DNA of 64,000 nucleotides, from NCBI RefSeq assembly GCF_045807065.1, contig NZ_JBJMIE010000212.1:1-64000 (forward strand), in the 5' to 3' direction. Numbering within the stretch: position 1 is the first letter of the stretch; each line of letters starts with the position of its first letter. Origin of the DNA: Actinophytocola sp045807065 (GTDB taxonomy: Bacteria > Actinomycetota > Actinomycetes > Mycobacteriales > Pseudonocardiaceae). A program made the position numbers and the translations under genes. Shown here one piece after another: positions 1-11,497 of this stretch. Under the pieces are notes generated by a model. That model was not told the origin of the DNA. It worked only from the letters and a program-made list of their open reading frames with translations, and did not search any database.

Positions 1-1
1 G

Positions 2-1746
<1,745 letters not shown>

Positions 1747-1750
<4 letters not shown>

Positions 1751-4700
1751 GCGACCAGAACGAACGCACCGAACGCGTCGTCACCGCGTTGCGGGCGTCC
1801 ATGAAGGACAACGAGCGGCTGCGTGCCGAGGTCGACCGGCACACCGAGCCGATCGCGATCGTCGGCATGTCCTGCCGGTTGCCGGGCGGGATCACCAACC
1901 CGGACGAGTTCTGGGCGCTGCTCGCCGACGACGGCGACGCGGTCGGCACGTTCCCCCGGGACCGCGGCTGGACCGGCGCCGGCTACGGCGGGTTCCTCGC
2001 CGACGCGGCCGAGTTCGACCCCGGCTTCTTCGGCATCTCCCCGCGTGAGGCGCTGGCCATGGACCCGCAGCAGCCCCTGCTGCTGGAGACCTCGTGGGAG
2101 GCGGTCGAGCACGCCGGCATCGACCCGGTCTCCCTGCGGCGCACCGCGACCGGCGTGTTCGCCGGGCTGATGTACCACGACTACACCATGCGGGGCGGGG
2201 AGGTCCCCGAGGAGGTCGTGCCGTTCCTCGGCAACGGCGGCGCGGGCAGCGTCGCGTCCGGCCGGATCGCCTACGCGCTCGGCCTGGAGGGCCCGGCCAT
2301 CACGGTGGACACCGCGTGCTCGTCGTCGCTCGTGGCACTGCACCTGGCCGTGCGGTCGCTGCGGGCCGGCGACTGCGACCTGGCGCTGGTCGGGGGAGTG
2401 GCGGTGCTGGCGACCCCGGCCCTGTTCGTCGAGTTCAGCCGCCAGGGCGGGCTGGCGCCGGACGGCCGGTGCAAGGCCTTCGCCGACGCCGCCGACGGCA
2501 CCGGGTTCGCCGAGGGCGCCGGGATGCTGCTGGTCGAGCGGTTGTCCGACGCCCGGCGCAACGGCCACCGGGTGCTCGCGGTCGTGCGCGGCTCGGCGGT
2601 GAACTCCGACGGCGCGTCGAACGGCCTGACCGCGCCGAACGGCCCCTCGCAGGAGCGGGTCATCACGGCGGCGCTGGCCGACGCCGGACTGTCCACTTCG
2701 GACGTGGAGGTGGTCGAGGCGCACGGCACCGGCACCCGGCTCGGCGACCCGATCGAGGCGCAGGCGCTGCTGGCCACCTACGGCCGCGACCGGGCCACGC
2801 CGTTGCTGCTCGGCTCGGTGAAGTCCAACATCGGGCACACCCAGTCCGCGGCCGGGGCGGCCGCGGTGATCAAGATGGTGCTCGCGCTGCGGCACGAGCT
2901 GCTGCCCGCCACGCTGCACGTCGACACCCCCTCGGCGCACGTGGACTGGACCGCCGGCTCGATCGAGCTGCTCACGGCACGCACGGCGTGGCCGGCCGGC
3001 GAACGCCCGCGCCGGGCCGGCATCTCCTCGTTCGGCATCTCCGGCACCAACGCGCACGTGATCGTCGAGCAGGGCGACGCGTTCCCCGAGTCCCGTGTGG
3101 ACGGTCCGGTGCCGTGGGTGGTGTCCGGCCGCACCGAACAGGCCGCGCTCGACGCCGCCGGCCGGCTGCGTGCCCACGTCGCCGCCAACCCGGCCCTCGG
3201 CACGGGAAACGTGGCACGGTCCCTGGCGGCACGCGCCCGCTTCCCGCACCGCGCCGGCGCCGTGGCCGCGGACGTGCCGGGTTTCCTGACCGCGCTGAAC
3301 GACCCGATCACCGGCTACGCCGACGTCACCGGTCGCACGGTGTTCGTCTTCCCCGGGCAGGGTGCCCAGTGGGCCGGCATGGGCCTGGCGCTGGCACGTG
3401 CGTCCGAGGTGTTCGCGGCCCGGCTGGACGAGTGCGCGCAGGCGCTGTCAGCCGTCGTGGACTGGTCGCTGCGGGACGTCCTCGCCGACGCGGACGCGTT
3501 GCGCCGGGTGGACGTCGTGCAGCCGGCGCTGTGGGCGGTGAACGTCTCGCTCGCGGCGCTGTGGCAGTCCTTCGGCGTCCGGCCGGCGGCGGTGGTCGGG
3601 CACTCGCAGGGCGAGATCGCGGCGGCCGCCGTGTCCGGTGCGCTGTCGCTCCGGGACGCGGCGACGGTCGTCGCGTTGCGCAGCAGGACGATCGGCGCGT
3701 TCGCCGGGCTGGGCGGCATGGTGTCGGTCGCGATGCCGGTCGGCGACCTGGCCGGCCGGCTGCCTGCCGGGGTCTCGATCGCCGCGATCAACGGACCAGC
3801 CGCGACCGTCGTGTCCGGCGACACCGCGGGCCTCACCGAACTGGTCACCGCGCTCACCGAGGAGGGTGTGCGGGCCAAGTGGGTGCCGGTGGACTACGCG
3901 TCGCACTCGGTGCACGTCGAACGCATCCGGGACGACATCCTCACCGCGCTGGCCGGGATCACCCCGCGCGAGCCGGCGATCCCGTTCTACTCCACGGTGG
4001 ACTCCCGCTGGCTGGACGTGCCGGTCGACGCCGACTACTGGTACCGCAACCTGCGCTCGACCGTCGAGTTCGCCGGCGCGGTCCGCGCGCTCACCGAGTC
4101 GGGGCACCACGCGTTCGTCGAGTCCAGCCCGCACCCCGTGCTCACCATGGCCGTCCAGGACACCCTCGACGGCAGCGACGCCGCGACGGTGGCCACCGGG
4201 ACGCTCCGCCGCGACCAGGGCGACCTCGTCGACTTCCTCACCGCGCTGACCACACTGCACGTGCGCGGCGTCCCCGTGGACATCGAGCCGCTCATCGCCG
4301 GCGCCTCGCGCGTCGAGCTGCCCACCTACCCGTTCCAGCACGAGCGGTTCTGGCTGGCCGGCCCGCCGCCCGAGCACACACCACACCTGTTCGCACTCGA
4401 GTGGGTGCCCGCCACCGGCGGCCAGGCCGGCGCGAACACGGTCGTCGACCTGGCGATGCCGGCGGCGGCGGACCTGCCGGCGGCGGTCCGCGAGGTCACC
4501 GCGACCGTGCTCGGCCACCTGCGGGACTGGCTCGCCGCCGACAGCACGGAAAGCGCCGACGGCCGGCTGGTGCTGCGCACGTCCGGCGCCGTCCACACCG
4601 ACGCGCCGGACCTGCGCCTCGCGCCCGTCGCCGGCCTGATCCGGGCCGCCGCGGCGGAGCATCCCGGCCGGTTCGCGCTGCTCGACGCCCCCGAGGACGT

Positions 4701-6762
4701 GCCGCCGGACCAGCTCGGGCTGGCGCTCACCGTCGCCGAACCGATCATCGCCGTCCGGGACGGCGAGATCATGGTGCCCCGGCTGACCAGAGGCCTGGCC
4801 AGCACCGCACCGGCCACCCCGGACGGCACGGTGCTGGTCACCGGTGCGACGGGCACGCTCGGCGCCGCGCTGGCCCGGCACCTGGTCGCCACCGGTGCGC
4901 GGGACCTGCTGCTGGTCAGCCGATCGGGTCCGGCCGCGGCCGGCGCCGCGGCGCTGGTCGCCGAGCTGACCGAGGCCGGCGCGACCGTCCGGCTCGAGGC
5001 CTGCGACGCGAGTGACCGCGCCGCGCTCGCCGCGCTGCTGTCGGACGTGGAGCTGACCGCCGTCTTCCACACCGCCGGGGTCATCGCCGACGGGCTGCTC
5101 ACGTCGATCACGGCGGAGTCGCTGGACGCCGTGCTCGGGCCGAAGGTGGACGCGGCGGTCAACCTGCACGAGCTGACCGCCGACCACCCGATCACCGAGT
5201 TCGTCCTGTTCTCCTCGGCCGCCGCCACGTTCGGCAGTGCGGGCCAGGGCGCCTACGGCGTGGCGAACGCGTTCCTCGACGCGCTGGCCGCGCACCGCAG
5301 GTCCGCCGGACTGCCGGGCGTCGCGATGGCGTGGGGCCTGTGGGCGGAACGGTCCGGGATGACCGCGCACCTCGGCGAGGCCGACCGGGAGCGGATGAGC
5401 CGGGGCGGCGTCGAGCCGCTGTCCACAGTGGAGGGAATGGCGCTGCTCGACGCGGCCCGGGTCGCCGGCCCCGCCGCTCTGGTCACCGCGAAGCTCGACC
5501 TCACCGCCCCCGCGGGTGGGGAGATCCCACCGCTGCTGCGGGCACTGGTCAAGCCGGCCGCCACCGCCGTGGCACAGGCCGAGCAGCGCGTCACCGACCG
5601 CATCGCCGGGCTGCCCGCCGACGAGGCCAGGGCCGTGCTGGTCGAGCTGGTGGCGGGCCGCGCCGCCGCCGTCCTCGGCCACCCGAACGCGGAATCCGTC
5701 GACACGAAGCGGAAGTTCCTGGAGCTCGGGTTCGACTCGCTCACCGCGCTGGAGCTGCGCAACCGGCTGACCGCGGCGACCGGGCTGAAGCTGCCGACCA
5801 ACATGATCTTCGACCACCCGACCCCGGAGGCGCTGGCCGACTACCTGCTCGGCACGATCGGGCACACGGCCGCGCCGGCGGAACGGCGGGAGGAGTTCGA
5901 CGGTCCACTCGCGACCCTGTACTGGCAGGCCTGTCTGCGTGCGCGGTCGCAGGACGCGTTGGAGCTGCTGAAGGTCGCCTCGAAGCTCCAGCCCGCGTTC
6001 ACCGAGCCGGAGTTCGTGGAGCCCGACCGGCTCGCCGTCGGTACCGGCGGCCCGCTGCTGATCTGCCTGCCGTCGTTCAGCCCGGTGTCCGGCCCGCACG
6101 AGTACGCGCGGTTCGCCACCTACTTCCGCGACCACCGCGACGTGCTCGTCCTGCCCGAACCGGGCTTCCTGACCGGGCAGAAGGTGCCCGCGTCGCTGGA
6201 CGCGCTGGCCGACTGGCACGCGTTCAGCGTCCGGCAGCTCGCCGGTGACCGCCCGTATGTCCTCATCGGACGGTCGGCGGGTGGCTGGGTCGCGCACGCC
6301 GTAACCCGGCGCCTGGAGGAGCTGGGCAGCCGCCCGGCCGCGCTCACGCTGATCGACACGTACGCGCCGGACTACGACCAGCTGCCGTCACTCGAACCGT
6401 CCATGGCCGCCGCCATGCTGTCGCGGGAGAGCAAGTTCGCGATGGGCAACGACACCCGCCTCGCCGCGATGGGCGCCTACCACCGGATCTTCACCGGCTG
6501 GGACCCGGCGCCGGTCGACACGCCGACCCTGCTGATCAAGGCGGGCGACCCGTGGGCCGACACCGTCGCTGACTCCCTGTCCTGGCAGGCGTTCTGGGCG
6601 CTGCCCCACGACGCCCGCACGTCCCCCGGCGACCACTTCAGCATCCTCGAGGAGCACTCGACGGCCTGCGCGGCGACGCTCGCGGACTGGCTCGTCGAGA
6701 CCGGTATCGACACCGGGACGACAGGAACCGAGACCCCAGCCCGGCTGACCCCGGCCGGCTGA
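1747..6762 (+). CDS. Modular type I PKS, terminal module KS-AT-KR-ACP-TE
   Basis: This 1671-residue protein starts at a GTG overlapping the upstream stop. Residues 1-30 are a charged docking coiled coil. The KS has Cys191 (DTACSSS), His326 (EAHGTGT) and His364 (NIGHT). The AT has Ser620 in GHSQG and a YASH motif at 717-720, which is known to mark methylmalonyl-CoA specificity. No DH or ER is present. The KR has GATGTLG (about residue 1030) and Tyr1170 but no LDD, consistent with A-type stereochemistry. The ACP serine is 1331. A C-terminal alpha/beta-hydrolase thioesterase has Ser1510 in GRSAG and His1630 in GDHFS. It should add the last methyl-branched ketide with a beta-hydroxyl and release the chain as an acid or lactone. 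Confidence 0.95.
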
Positions 6763-6782
6763 CCCAACACGAGAGGACTGTC

Positions 6783-7949
6783 ATGAAGGTCGTCATCATC
6801 GGCGCCGGCCTCGCCGGGGTCGCCTCCGCACTCGCGCTCACCCAGGCCGGGCACGACGTGCTCGTCCTGGAGCAGGCCGAGGAACTGCGCAAGGGCGGCT
6901 ACGGGGTGATCCTGTGGCCGAACGCCACCGGCATCCTCGGCGAGCTCGGCATCCCCCACCAGAAGCTGCCCGGCCACCGGCTGGACCGGGTGGACATCCA
7001 GTCCCAGGCCGGTGAGCCGCTCGTGCGGGTCGAGCTGGACCGGATCGCGCAGCGGTTCGACAGCCCGAACATCGTGATCCGCCGCAGCGCGCTCGTCGAG
7101 CACATCGCCGGCGAGTTGCCGGTGGGCACGCTCCGCTTCGGCTCGCTCGCCACGAAGTTCACCGAGCCGCCCGCGGGCTCGAAAGACCCGGTCCTGGTCA
7201 CGCTGGCCGACGGCACGGTCCTCGAGGCCGAGGTGCTGATCGGCGCCGACGGCCACCGCTCGGTGCTGCGCAACCACCTGTTCGGCCGCAGCGTGGCCAA
7301 GTACACCGGCTGGGCCACCTGGCACGGCACGACCAGGCTGGACGTCCCGCTCACCAACAGCCACCGCGTGCAGACCCTCGCCGGCAAGCACGGCCTGTGC
7401 GTCATGCACCCGCTGGGCGAGAGCATGCTGTACTGGGCGTTCGAGACCCCGTGGACCAACGGCGACGTCGCCCCGCCGCCCGCGCCGGGCGCCGAGGCCA
7501 CGACCTCGCCGCTGGCCAACCTGCGCTCCCGCTTCGCCGACTTCGCCCACCCGCTGCCCGAGCTGCTCGACTCGATCACCGACGACGACGTCAGCGTGTT
7601 CCCGCACATCGTGCACAAGGTCCCGCGCTGGTGGGGCCGCGGCCGGATCACCATGGCCGGCGACGCCGTGCACGCCGTCCCACCCCGCACCGGCATGGGC
7701 GCCAACCAGGCGCTGGAGGACGCGTGGGTGCTGCGCAACACGCTGAACCACCCCGGCGACGCGGCCTCGCTGCTGCGTGCCTACGAGCGCAAGCGCCGCC
7801 GCCGCGTCCGGATGCTCTACGCGTACGCCGTGCTCACCGGCAAGCAGGGCCAGTCGATGCCGGGCCTGTTCAAGAGCAGGGAAGGCGTCTCGCTGACCGG
7901 CTTCCAGGGCCTGCAGATCAAGACGTTCAGCAACTTCCTCAACCGCTGA
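6783..7949 (+). CDS. FAD-dependent aromatic/polyketide monooxygenase
   Basis: The 388-residue product has the flavoprotein-hydroxylase layout: an N-terminal GAGLAG FAD motif, a DG motif (IGADGHRSVLR) near residue 158, and a C-terminal GD motif (MAGDAVHAVPPRTGMG) near 290. The ATG is 5 bases after GAGAGGA at 6771-6777. It lies 21 bp behind the terminal PKS gene on the same strand, so a post-PKS role is likely. Hydroxylating the resorcinol-type starter ring toward a catechol or quinone is a reasonable inference from the neighbouring dpg genes. The class resembles PHBH-type hydroxylases; the substrate cannot be read from sequence. Confidence 0.88.
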   Translation: MKVVIIGAGLAGVASALALTQAGHDVLVLEQAEELRKGGYGVILWPNATGILGELGIPHQKLPGHRLDRVDIQSQAGEPLVRVELDRIAQRFDSPNIVIRRSALVEHIAGELPVGTLRFGSLATKFTEPPAGSKDPVLVTLADGTVLEAEVLIGADGHRSVLRNHLFGRSVAKYTGWATWHGTTRLDVPLTNSHRVQTLAGKHGLCVMHPLGESMLYWAFETPWTNGDVAPPPAPGAEATTSPLANLRSRFADFAHPLPELLDSITDDDVSVFPHIVHKVPRWWGRGRITMAGDAVHAVPPRTGMGANQALEDAWVLRNTLNHPGDAASLLRAYERKRRRRVRMLYAYAVLTGKQGQSMPGLFKSREGVSLTGFQGLQIKTFSNFLNR

Positions 7950-7962
7950 AGGAGATTCCCCG

Positions 7963-8952
7963 ATGAAGATCGTTCGCCAGCACGCCTTCGGTGAGCCGGA
8001 GGTGCTCGTGCTGGAAGACCTGACCTTACCGCCGGTCGGCGAGGGGGAGCTGCTGCTGCGCACCGAGGCGGCCGCGGTCACCTTCTTCGACATCATGAAC
8101 CGCCGCGGGCAGCTGGCCGACCGGGAGTACTACGAGCAGGACGCGCTGCTCCCGCTCTCGCCCGGCTACCAGGGCGCCGGCTATGTCGAGGAGGTCGGCT
8201 CCGGCGTCACCGACTTCGCGGTCGGCGACCGGGTGGCCTGGGCGATGGCCGACGGCGCCTACGCCACGCACGTGATCGCCCCGGCGGCGGTCGTGGTGCC
8301 TGTGCCGGCGGGCGTCGACCTCGGTGAGGCGGCCGGCGTGCTCATCCAGGGGCTGCTCGCCTACAAGATCACCCACGAGGCGCACCCGCTGGAGCCGGGC
8401 GACTGGGTCATGGTGCAGGCGGCCGCCGGCGGCGTCGGCTCGCTGATCACGCAGTACGCGAAGCGGCGTGGCGCGCGGGTCGTCGGCGTCGTGTCCAGTG
8501 AGGCCAAGGTCGCCGTGGCGAAGGAGGCCGGCGCCGACGAGGTCGTCGTGGCCGCGAGCGACGTGGACGTGGCCGCCGAGGTCAGGCGCATCACCGGCAA
8601 GGGTGTCGTGGCCGTCTACGACGGCGCCGGCAAGGACACGTTCGAGGCCAACCTGGACAGCCTGGCGCCGCGCGGGTACCTCCTCGTCTACGGGCAGGCG
8701 AGCGGGTTCGTGCCGCCGTTCGACCTGATGCGCCTGAACGACAAGGGATCGCTGTTCGTCACCCGGTTCTGCCTGCCGAACTACTTCGACGAGTGGCCGC
8801 CGAAGGAGTTCCTCGCGGAGCTGTTCGAGCAGATGCGCACGGGCGAGATCGTCGTGCGCATCGACAGCCGCTACCCGCTGGCCGACGCCGCGGGCGCGCA
8901 CCGGGCCGTGGAGTCCCGGGAGTCGGCGGGACGCGTGCTTTTGGTGCCCTGA
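7963..8952 (+). CDS. Zinc-independent MDR quinone oxidoreductase
   Basis: This 329-residue medium-chain dehydrogenase/reductase has the NADPH-binding AAAGGVGSL motif near residue 155 and no structural-zinc cysteine cluster, so it belongs to the quinone-oxidoreductase branch. It starts 13 bp after the monooxygenase stop behind AAGGAGAT at 7949-7956, so it is cotranscribed. Together the two suggest ring hydroxylation followed by quinone/hydroquinone redox adjustment (inference). Codon 22 (8026-8028) is TTA, the rarest leucine codon in high-GC actinomycetes. In Streptomyces that codon makes a gene depend on the bldA tRNA. Confidence 0.86.
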   Translation: MKIVRQHAFGEPEVLVLEDLTLPPVGEGELLLRTEAAAVTFFDIMNRRGQLADREYYEQDALLPLSPGYQGAGYVEEVGSGVTDFAVGDRVAWAMADGAYATHVIAPAAVVVPVPAGVDLGEAAGVLIQGLLAYKITHEAHPLEPGDWVMVQAAAGGVGSLITQYAKRRGARVVGVVSSEAKVAVAKEAGADEVVVAASDVDVAAEVRRITGKGVVAVYDGAGKDTFEANLDSLAPRGYLLVYGQASGFVPPFDLMRLNDKGSLFVTRFCLPNYFDEWPPKEFLAELFEQMRTGEIVVRIDSRYPLADAAGAHRAVESRESAGRVLLVP

Positions 8953-9026
8953 TGCCCGTTATGCCACCAGGTGTCGACCCCTATCGACCCCTGTCGGGCA
9001 TGATCACGTCTGCCCCGTGTACACAG
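8953..9026. other. Short convergent intergenic gap with weak hairpin
   Basis: Between the oxidoreductase stop and the end of the minus-strand MarR gene, ATGCCCG (8952-8958) and CGGGCAT (8995-9001) can pair around a 36-nt loop. The loop holds two copies of TCGACCCCT. It may be a weak bidirectional terminator; there is no T-tract. Confidence 0.3.
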
Positions 9027-9470
9027 CTAGGCGTTAGTTTCGGTGTATGCGCGAATGGAGGTGGTCAGCTTGACGAGCAGTCGCGTCAGCGTGGCCACGT
9101 CCCGCTCGCTCCAGTCCGCCGTGATCTCGGCGAGGCCCCGACCTCGGGTCTCGCCGAGCACGGCGAGCACCTTGCGGCCCGCCCTGGTCACCGACGCCTC
9201 CATCACGCGCTGGTCGGTGGCGCTCCTGGCGCGGGTGATCAGCCCGCGCTCCTCGAGCTTGGCGAGCTGGCGGCTGATCGTGGAGTGGTTCAGGTTGGCC
9301 TGCGCGGCCAGCTCGACCACGCCGATCCGCTCGGCGGCGCCGATCCGCATGAGCAGCGGGAACAGCGCACGGTCCAGATCGACCCCGGCCCGCTCGATGA
9401 GGATCGAGTGGAACCGGGGCTTGTTCATCAGCTCCATGGCCTCGGTCAGTGCCGCCTGCAGGTCGCTCAC
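9027..9470 (-). CDS. MarR-family transcriptional regulator
   Basis: The protein is 147 residues from the GTG at 9470. A longer reading from an ATG at 9518 would begin inside an operator palindrome. It shows the MarR winged-helix fold: a recognition helix near NLNHSTISRQLAKLEERGLI followed by a wing with the RSATDQR basic turn. A perfect-looking -10 hexamer TATAGT sits at 9483-9478, 7-8 bases before the GTG, so the mRNA is probably leaderless. It is divergent from the MDR reductase gene at 9583, and three matching palindromes lie between them. The expected role is repression of both genes, relieved by a small phenol or quinone (family knowledge plus inference). Confidence 0.88.
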   Translation of the reverse strand: MSDLQAALTEAMELMNKPRFHSILIERAGVDLDRALFPLLMRIGAAERIGVVELAAQANLNHSTISRQLAKLEERGLITRARSATDQRVMEASVTRAGRKVLAVLGETRGRGLAEITADWSERDVATLTRLLVKLTTSIRAYTETNA

Positions 9471-9471
9471 T

Positions 9472-9558
9472 CCGTGCACTATACACGGAAGTTTCGCGAG
9501 AGAAACCCCGTGCATCATGCACGGTTACCGTGCTACGATTTCCGTGCATGATGCACGG
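9472..9558. promoter_or_regulatory. Three 17-bp palindromic operators, marR/oxidoreductase promoter
   Basis: Three related 17-bp palindromes occur at 9472-9488 (CCGTGCACTATACACGG), 9508-9524 (CCGTGCATCATGCACGG) and 9542-9558 (CCGTGCATGATGCACGG). Centres are 36 and 34 bp apart. The first covers the minus-strand -10 (TATAGT). The third lies just after a plausible plus-strand -10 (TACGAT, 9534-9539). This layout fits MarR autorepression together with repression of the divergent gene. Confidence 0.8.
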
Positions 9559-9582
9559 AGGACATGACTACGGAGGTCCACG

Positions 9583-10533
9583 ATGGACGCAGCAGTGGTT
9601 CGCGAACTGGGGCAGGCTCCCAAGTTCGGCCAGTTCGACGAGCCGGTGCCGGGCGAGGGGGAGGTGCTGATCACGGTCAAGGCCGCCGCGCTGAACCCGT
9701 CGACGAAGGCGACCGCCTCCGGCGCCCACTACGCCAGCCAGAAGCAGGTGCCGTTCGTGGTCGGCCTGGACGGCGTAGGCGTGCTGGAGGACGGCAAGCG
9801 CGTCTTCTTCGGCGGTCCTCGTGCCCCGTTCGGCACCTTCGCCCAGAAGGCGGTCGCGCACCAGGCCCGCTGCTGGCCCATCCCCGACGACGTCGACGAC
9901 GTGACCGCGGCCGCCATCCCCAACCCGGCCCTGTCCTCCTGGCTGCCGATGGTGCACCAGGCCAAGGTCGAGCCCGGTCAGACCGTGCTCGTCCTGGGGG
10001 CCACCGGCACCGCGGGCAAGCTGGCCATCCAGATCGCGAAGCTGCTGGGCGCCGGCCGCGTCGTCGCCGCCGGCCGCAACGAGGAGATCCTGGCCACCCT
10101 GCCGGAGCTCGGCGCCGACGCCACCATCCAGCTCGACCAGCCGCACGAGCAGCTCGTGAAGGCCTTCAGCGCCGAGCCGGGCTTCCACACGGTCCTCGAC
10201 TTCGTCTGGGGCAAGCCCACCGAGGCCCTCCTGGCCGCTCTGACCCGCCCCGACTTCGACGCGGACAGCTTCGCCACCAAGATCGTCCAGATCGGCGAGG
10301 GCGCCGGCCCGACCATCACCCTGCCGGCCGCCGCCCTGCGCTCCGCGGGCCTGACCATCGTCGGCACGGGCATGCCTCCGTTCCAGCTGTTCCTGGACAC
10401 CTTCGGCCAGGCCATGGCCCACGCCGCGAACGGCACCCTGAAGGTCGACACCGCCCCGACCCACCTGTCCGAGATCAACACGGTCTGGAACCAGGGCGAC
10501 AGGAACGGCAAGCGCGTCGTCATGATCCCCTGA
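9583..10533 (+). CDS. MDR-family NADPH:quinone oxidoreductase-like enzyme
   Basis: The 316-residue product is a zinc-free medium-chain reductase with a GroES-like N-terminal half and a Rossmann motif GATGTAG near residue 146. The ATG has CGGAGG at 9571-9576. It is divergent from the MarR gene and sits behind the triple palindrome, so it is the likely regulated target. Such MarR/reductase pairs often respond to electrophilic quinones (family knowledge). Here that could protect against pathway intermediates, but the gene could equally be general stress metabolism. Confidence 0.85.
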   Translation: MDAAVVRELGQAPKFGQFDEPVPGEGEVLITVKAAALNPSTKATASGAHYASQKQVPFVVGLDGVGVLEDGKRVFFGGPRAPFGTFAQKAVAHQARCWPIPDDVDDVTAAAIPNPALSSWLPMVHQAKVEPGQTVLVLGATGTAGKLAIQIAKLLGAGRVVAAGRNEEILATLPELGADATIQLDQPHEQLVKAFSAEPGFHTVLDFVWGKPTEALLAALTRPDFDADSFATKIVQIGEGAGPTITLPAAALRSAGLTIVGTGMPPFQLFLDTFGQAMAHAANGTLKVDTAPTHLSEINTVWNQGDRNGKRVVMIP

Positions 10534-10548
10534 CCTCGACGGCCAGAG

Positions 10549-10582
10549 AGAAGCCGACCGGCCCTCGGGCTGGTCGGCTTCT
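10549..10582. terminator. Bidirectional hairpin terminator
   Basis: Perfect 11-bp arms AGAAGCCGACC (10549-10559) and GGTCGGCTTCT (10572-10582) enclose a GC-rich 12-nt loop. It lies 16 bp after the MDR reductase stop and 24 bp from the vapC stop on the other strand. There is no long T-run, as is common for actinomycete terminators. Confidence 0.75.
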
Positions 10583-10605
10583 GGCAGGTGAGAGGGCATC
10601 GAGCG

Positions 10606-10986
10606 TCAGAGGGTGAAAGGAGCCTTGAGGTCGTCGAACATCGGGAAGTGGCGCACGTTGAGCGTGGCTACCTGAAGGCCGCGGACCTCCGCTGTCCCGG
10701 CGATGAGGTAGTCGGCGATGCCGATTCCGTTGTGACTGCGGCGGTAGGTCCGCATGTACTCGCCGGCTCGGCTGGCGGCGGGTCCGGTGACCGGTTCGAC
10801 GCGGAACGAACCGAGTAGCTGCCAGACCTCTCGTCGTTCGGCCGAGCGCATGCCGCCGATGATCTCGGCGACGGAGACGGCACTGATGGCGAGTGGGCTG
10901 GCGCGTCGTCCTTCCCGCAGCCAGTCTCGTGCTGCCACAACGCCACGCAGATGGGCGATGAGCACGTCGGAGTCGATCAGGTACAT
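10606..10986 (-). CDS. vapC: VapC-type PIN-domain toxin
   Basis: The 126-residue PIN-domain protein has the first acidic residue in MYLIDSDVLIAHL, Glu in VAEIIGG and the late acidic pair in GIADYLIAG. These are the metal-binding residues of a VapC endoribonuclease (family knowledge: cleaves tRNA or rRNA). The ATG at 10986 was chosen because it gives the canonical N-terminus and lies 2 nt after the vapB stop; an upstream in-frame start would run through vapB. It shares an operon with its antitoxin on the minus strand, inside the polyketide cluster. Confidence 0.9.
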   Translation of the reverse strand: MYLIDSDVLIAHLRGVVAARDWLREGRRASPLAISAVSVAEIIGGMRSAERREVWQLLGSFRVEPVTGPAASRAGEYMRTYRRSHNGIGIADYLIAGTAEVRGLQVATLNVRHFPMFDDLKAPFTL

Positions 10987-10988
10987 GA

Positions 10989-11252
10989 CTACGGCCTGGC
11001 CGCCCACATCCTGGCCAGGTGGTCCTCTCGACCACTGGCGCGACGCTCGGGCCATTCGTCATCGGCATCCGCGAGGACCCCGAAGGATTCGTCGATCGCG
11101 GCAAGTCCCACGGCGACGTCATCGACCTCGTCGTGCAGAGAGCGGTCGAGCAGTCTGCGGATGATCTCGGCTCGGGAGACGCCCTGACTGTGCGCGAGAC
11201 TGTCGAGCAGCTCGGCCTGCTCCTCGTCCAGGTAGATGTTCGTCCGCTTCAT
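10989..11252 (-). CDS. vapB: VapB-type ribbon-helix-helix antitoxin
   Basis: The 87-residue protein begins MKRTNIYLDEEQ, a typical ribbon-helix-helix DNA-binding strand and helix (residues 1-45, with SRAEIIRRLLDRSL). An acidic C-terminal tail follows, as expected for wrapping VapC. The ATG at 11252 was preferred over a longer upstream start. A TATGAT -10 element at 11265-11260 places transcription start almost on the ATG, so the message is probably leaderless. It lies directly upstream of vapC with a 2-nt gap. Confidence 0.88.
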   Translation of the reverse strand: MKRTNIYLDEEQAELLDSLAHSQGVSRAEIIRRLLDRSLHDEVDDVAVGLAAIDESFGVLADADDEWPERRASGREDHLARMWAARP

Positions 11253-11270
11253 ACACCACATCATACACCA
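11251..11270 (-). promoter_or_regulatory. vapBC promoter/operator direct repeat
   Basis: On the minus strand TGGTGTAT occurs twice, 12 bp apart (11270-11263 and 11258-11251). The pair flanks and overlaps the TATGAT -10. This is the expected geometry for cooperative binding of two VapB dimers, giving autoregulation. Confidence 0.6.
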
Positions 11271-11351
11271 CTCACGGGTCACGCCTGTCGAACGGGCGGG
11301 GCGGGCGGCCGGGAGGCGGGCACCTGGCGGTGCCCGCCCCGGTACGGGGGA

Positions 11352-11474
11352 TCAGCGGTGGTCGTCGCAGCCGCGGCGGGTGGGTCTGCGGCGCAGCCTG
11401 GGCAGCCACGGGGCACGGCGGTCCGGAGCTGGCGTCCAGGTGCCGTTGATGATGCGGCCTTGCGGAGTTGCCAT
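11352..11474 (-). CDS. 40-residue basic microprotein downstream of dpgD (hypothetical)
   Basis: A 40-codon frame starts with ATG at 11474, 23 nt after the dpgD stop, behind AGGCAGG. It reads MATPQGRIINGTWTPAP, then an Arg/Pro-rich stretch, ending CDDHR. It is in-line with the starter-unit operon. No domain is recognised. Its operon position and ribosome-binding-like sequence argue for translation. Its high arginine content could equally be what a random GC-rich frame gives. Confidence 0.35.
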   Translation of the reverse strand: MATPQGRIINGTWTPAPDRRAPWLPRLRRRPTRRGCDDHR

Positions 11475-11497
11475 GGTGTTACCTGCCTTTCCGGTTG

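Noticed and set aside
3448..6297. Long antisense frame under the terminal PKS gene
   Set aside because: There is no domain, and composition mirrors the third-codon GC bias of the sense PKS. Similar antisense frames under 12.3-15.8 kb and 32.7-35.0 kb were dropped for the same reason.
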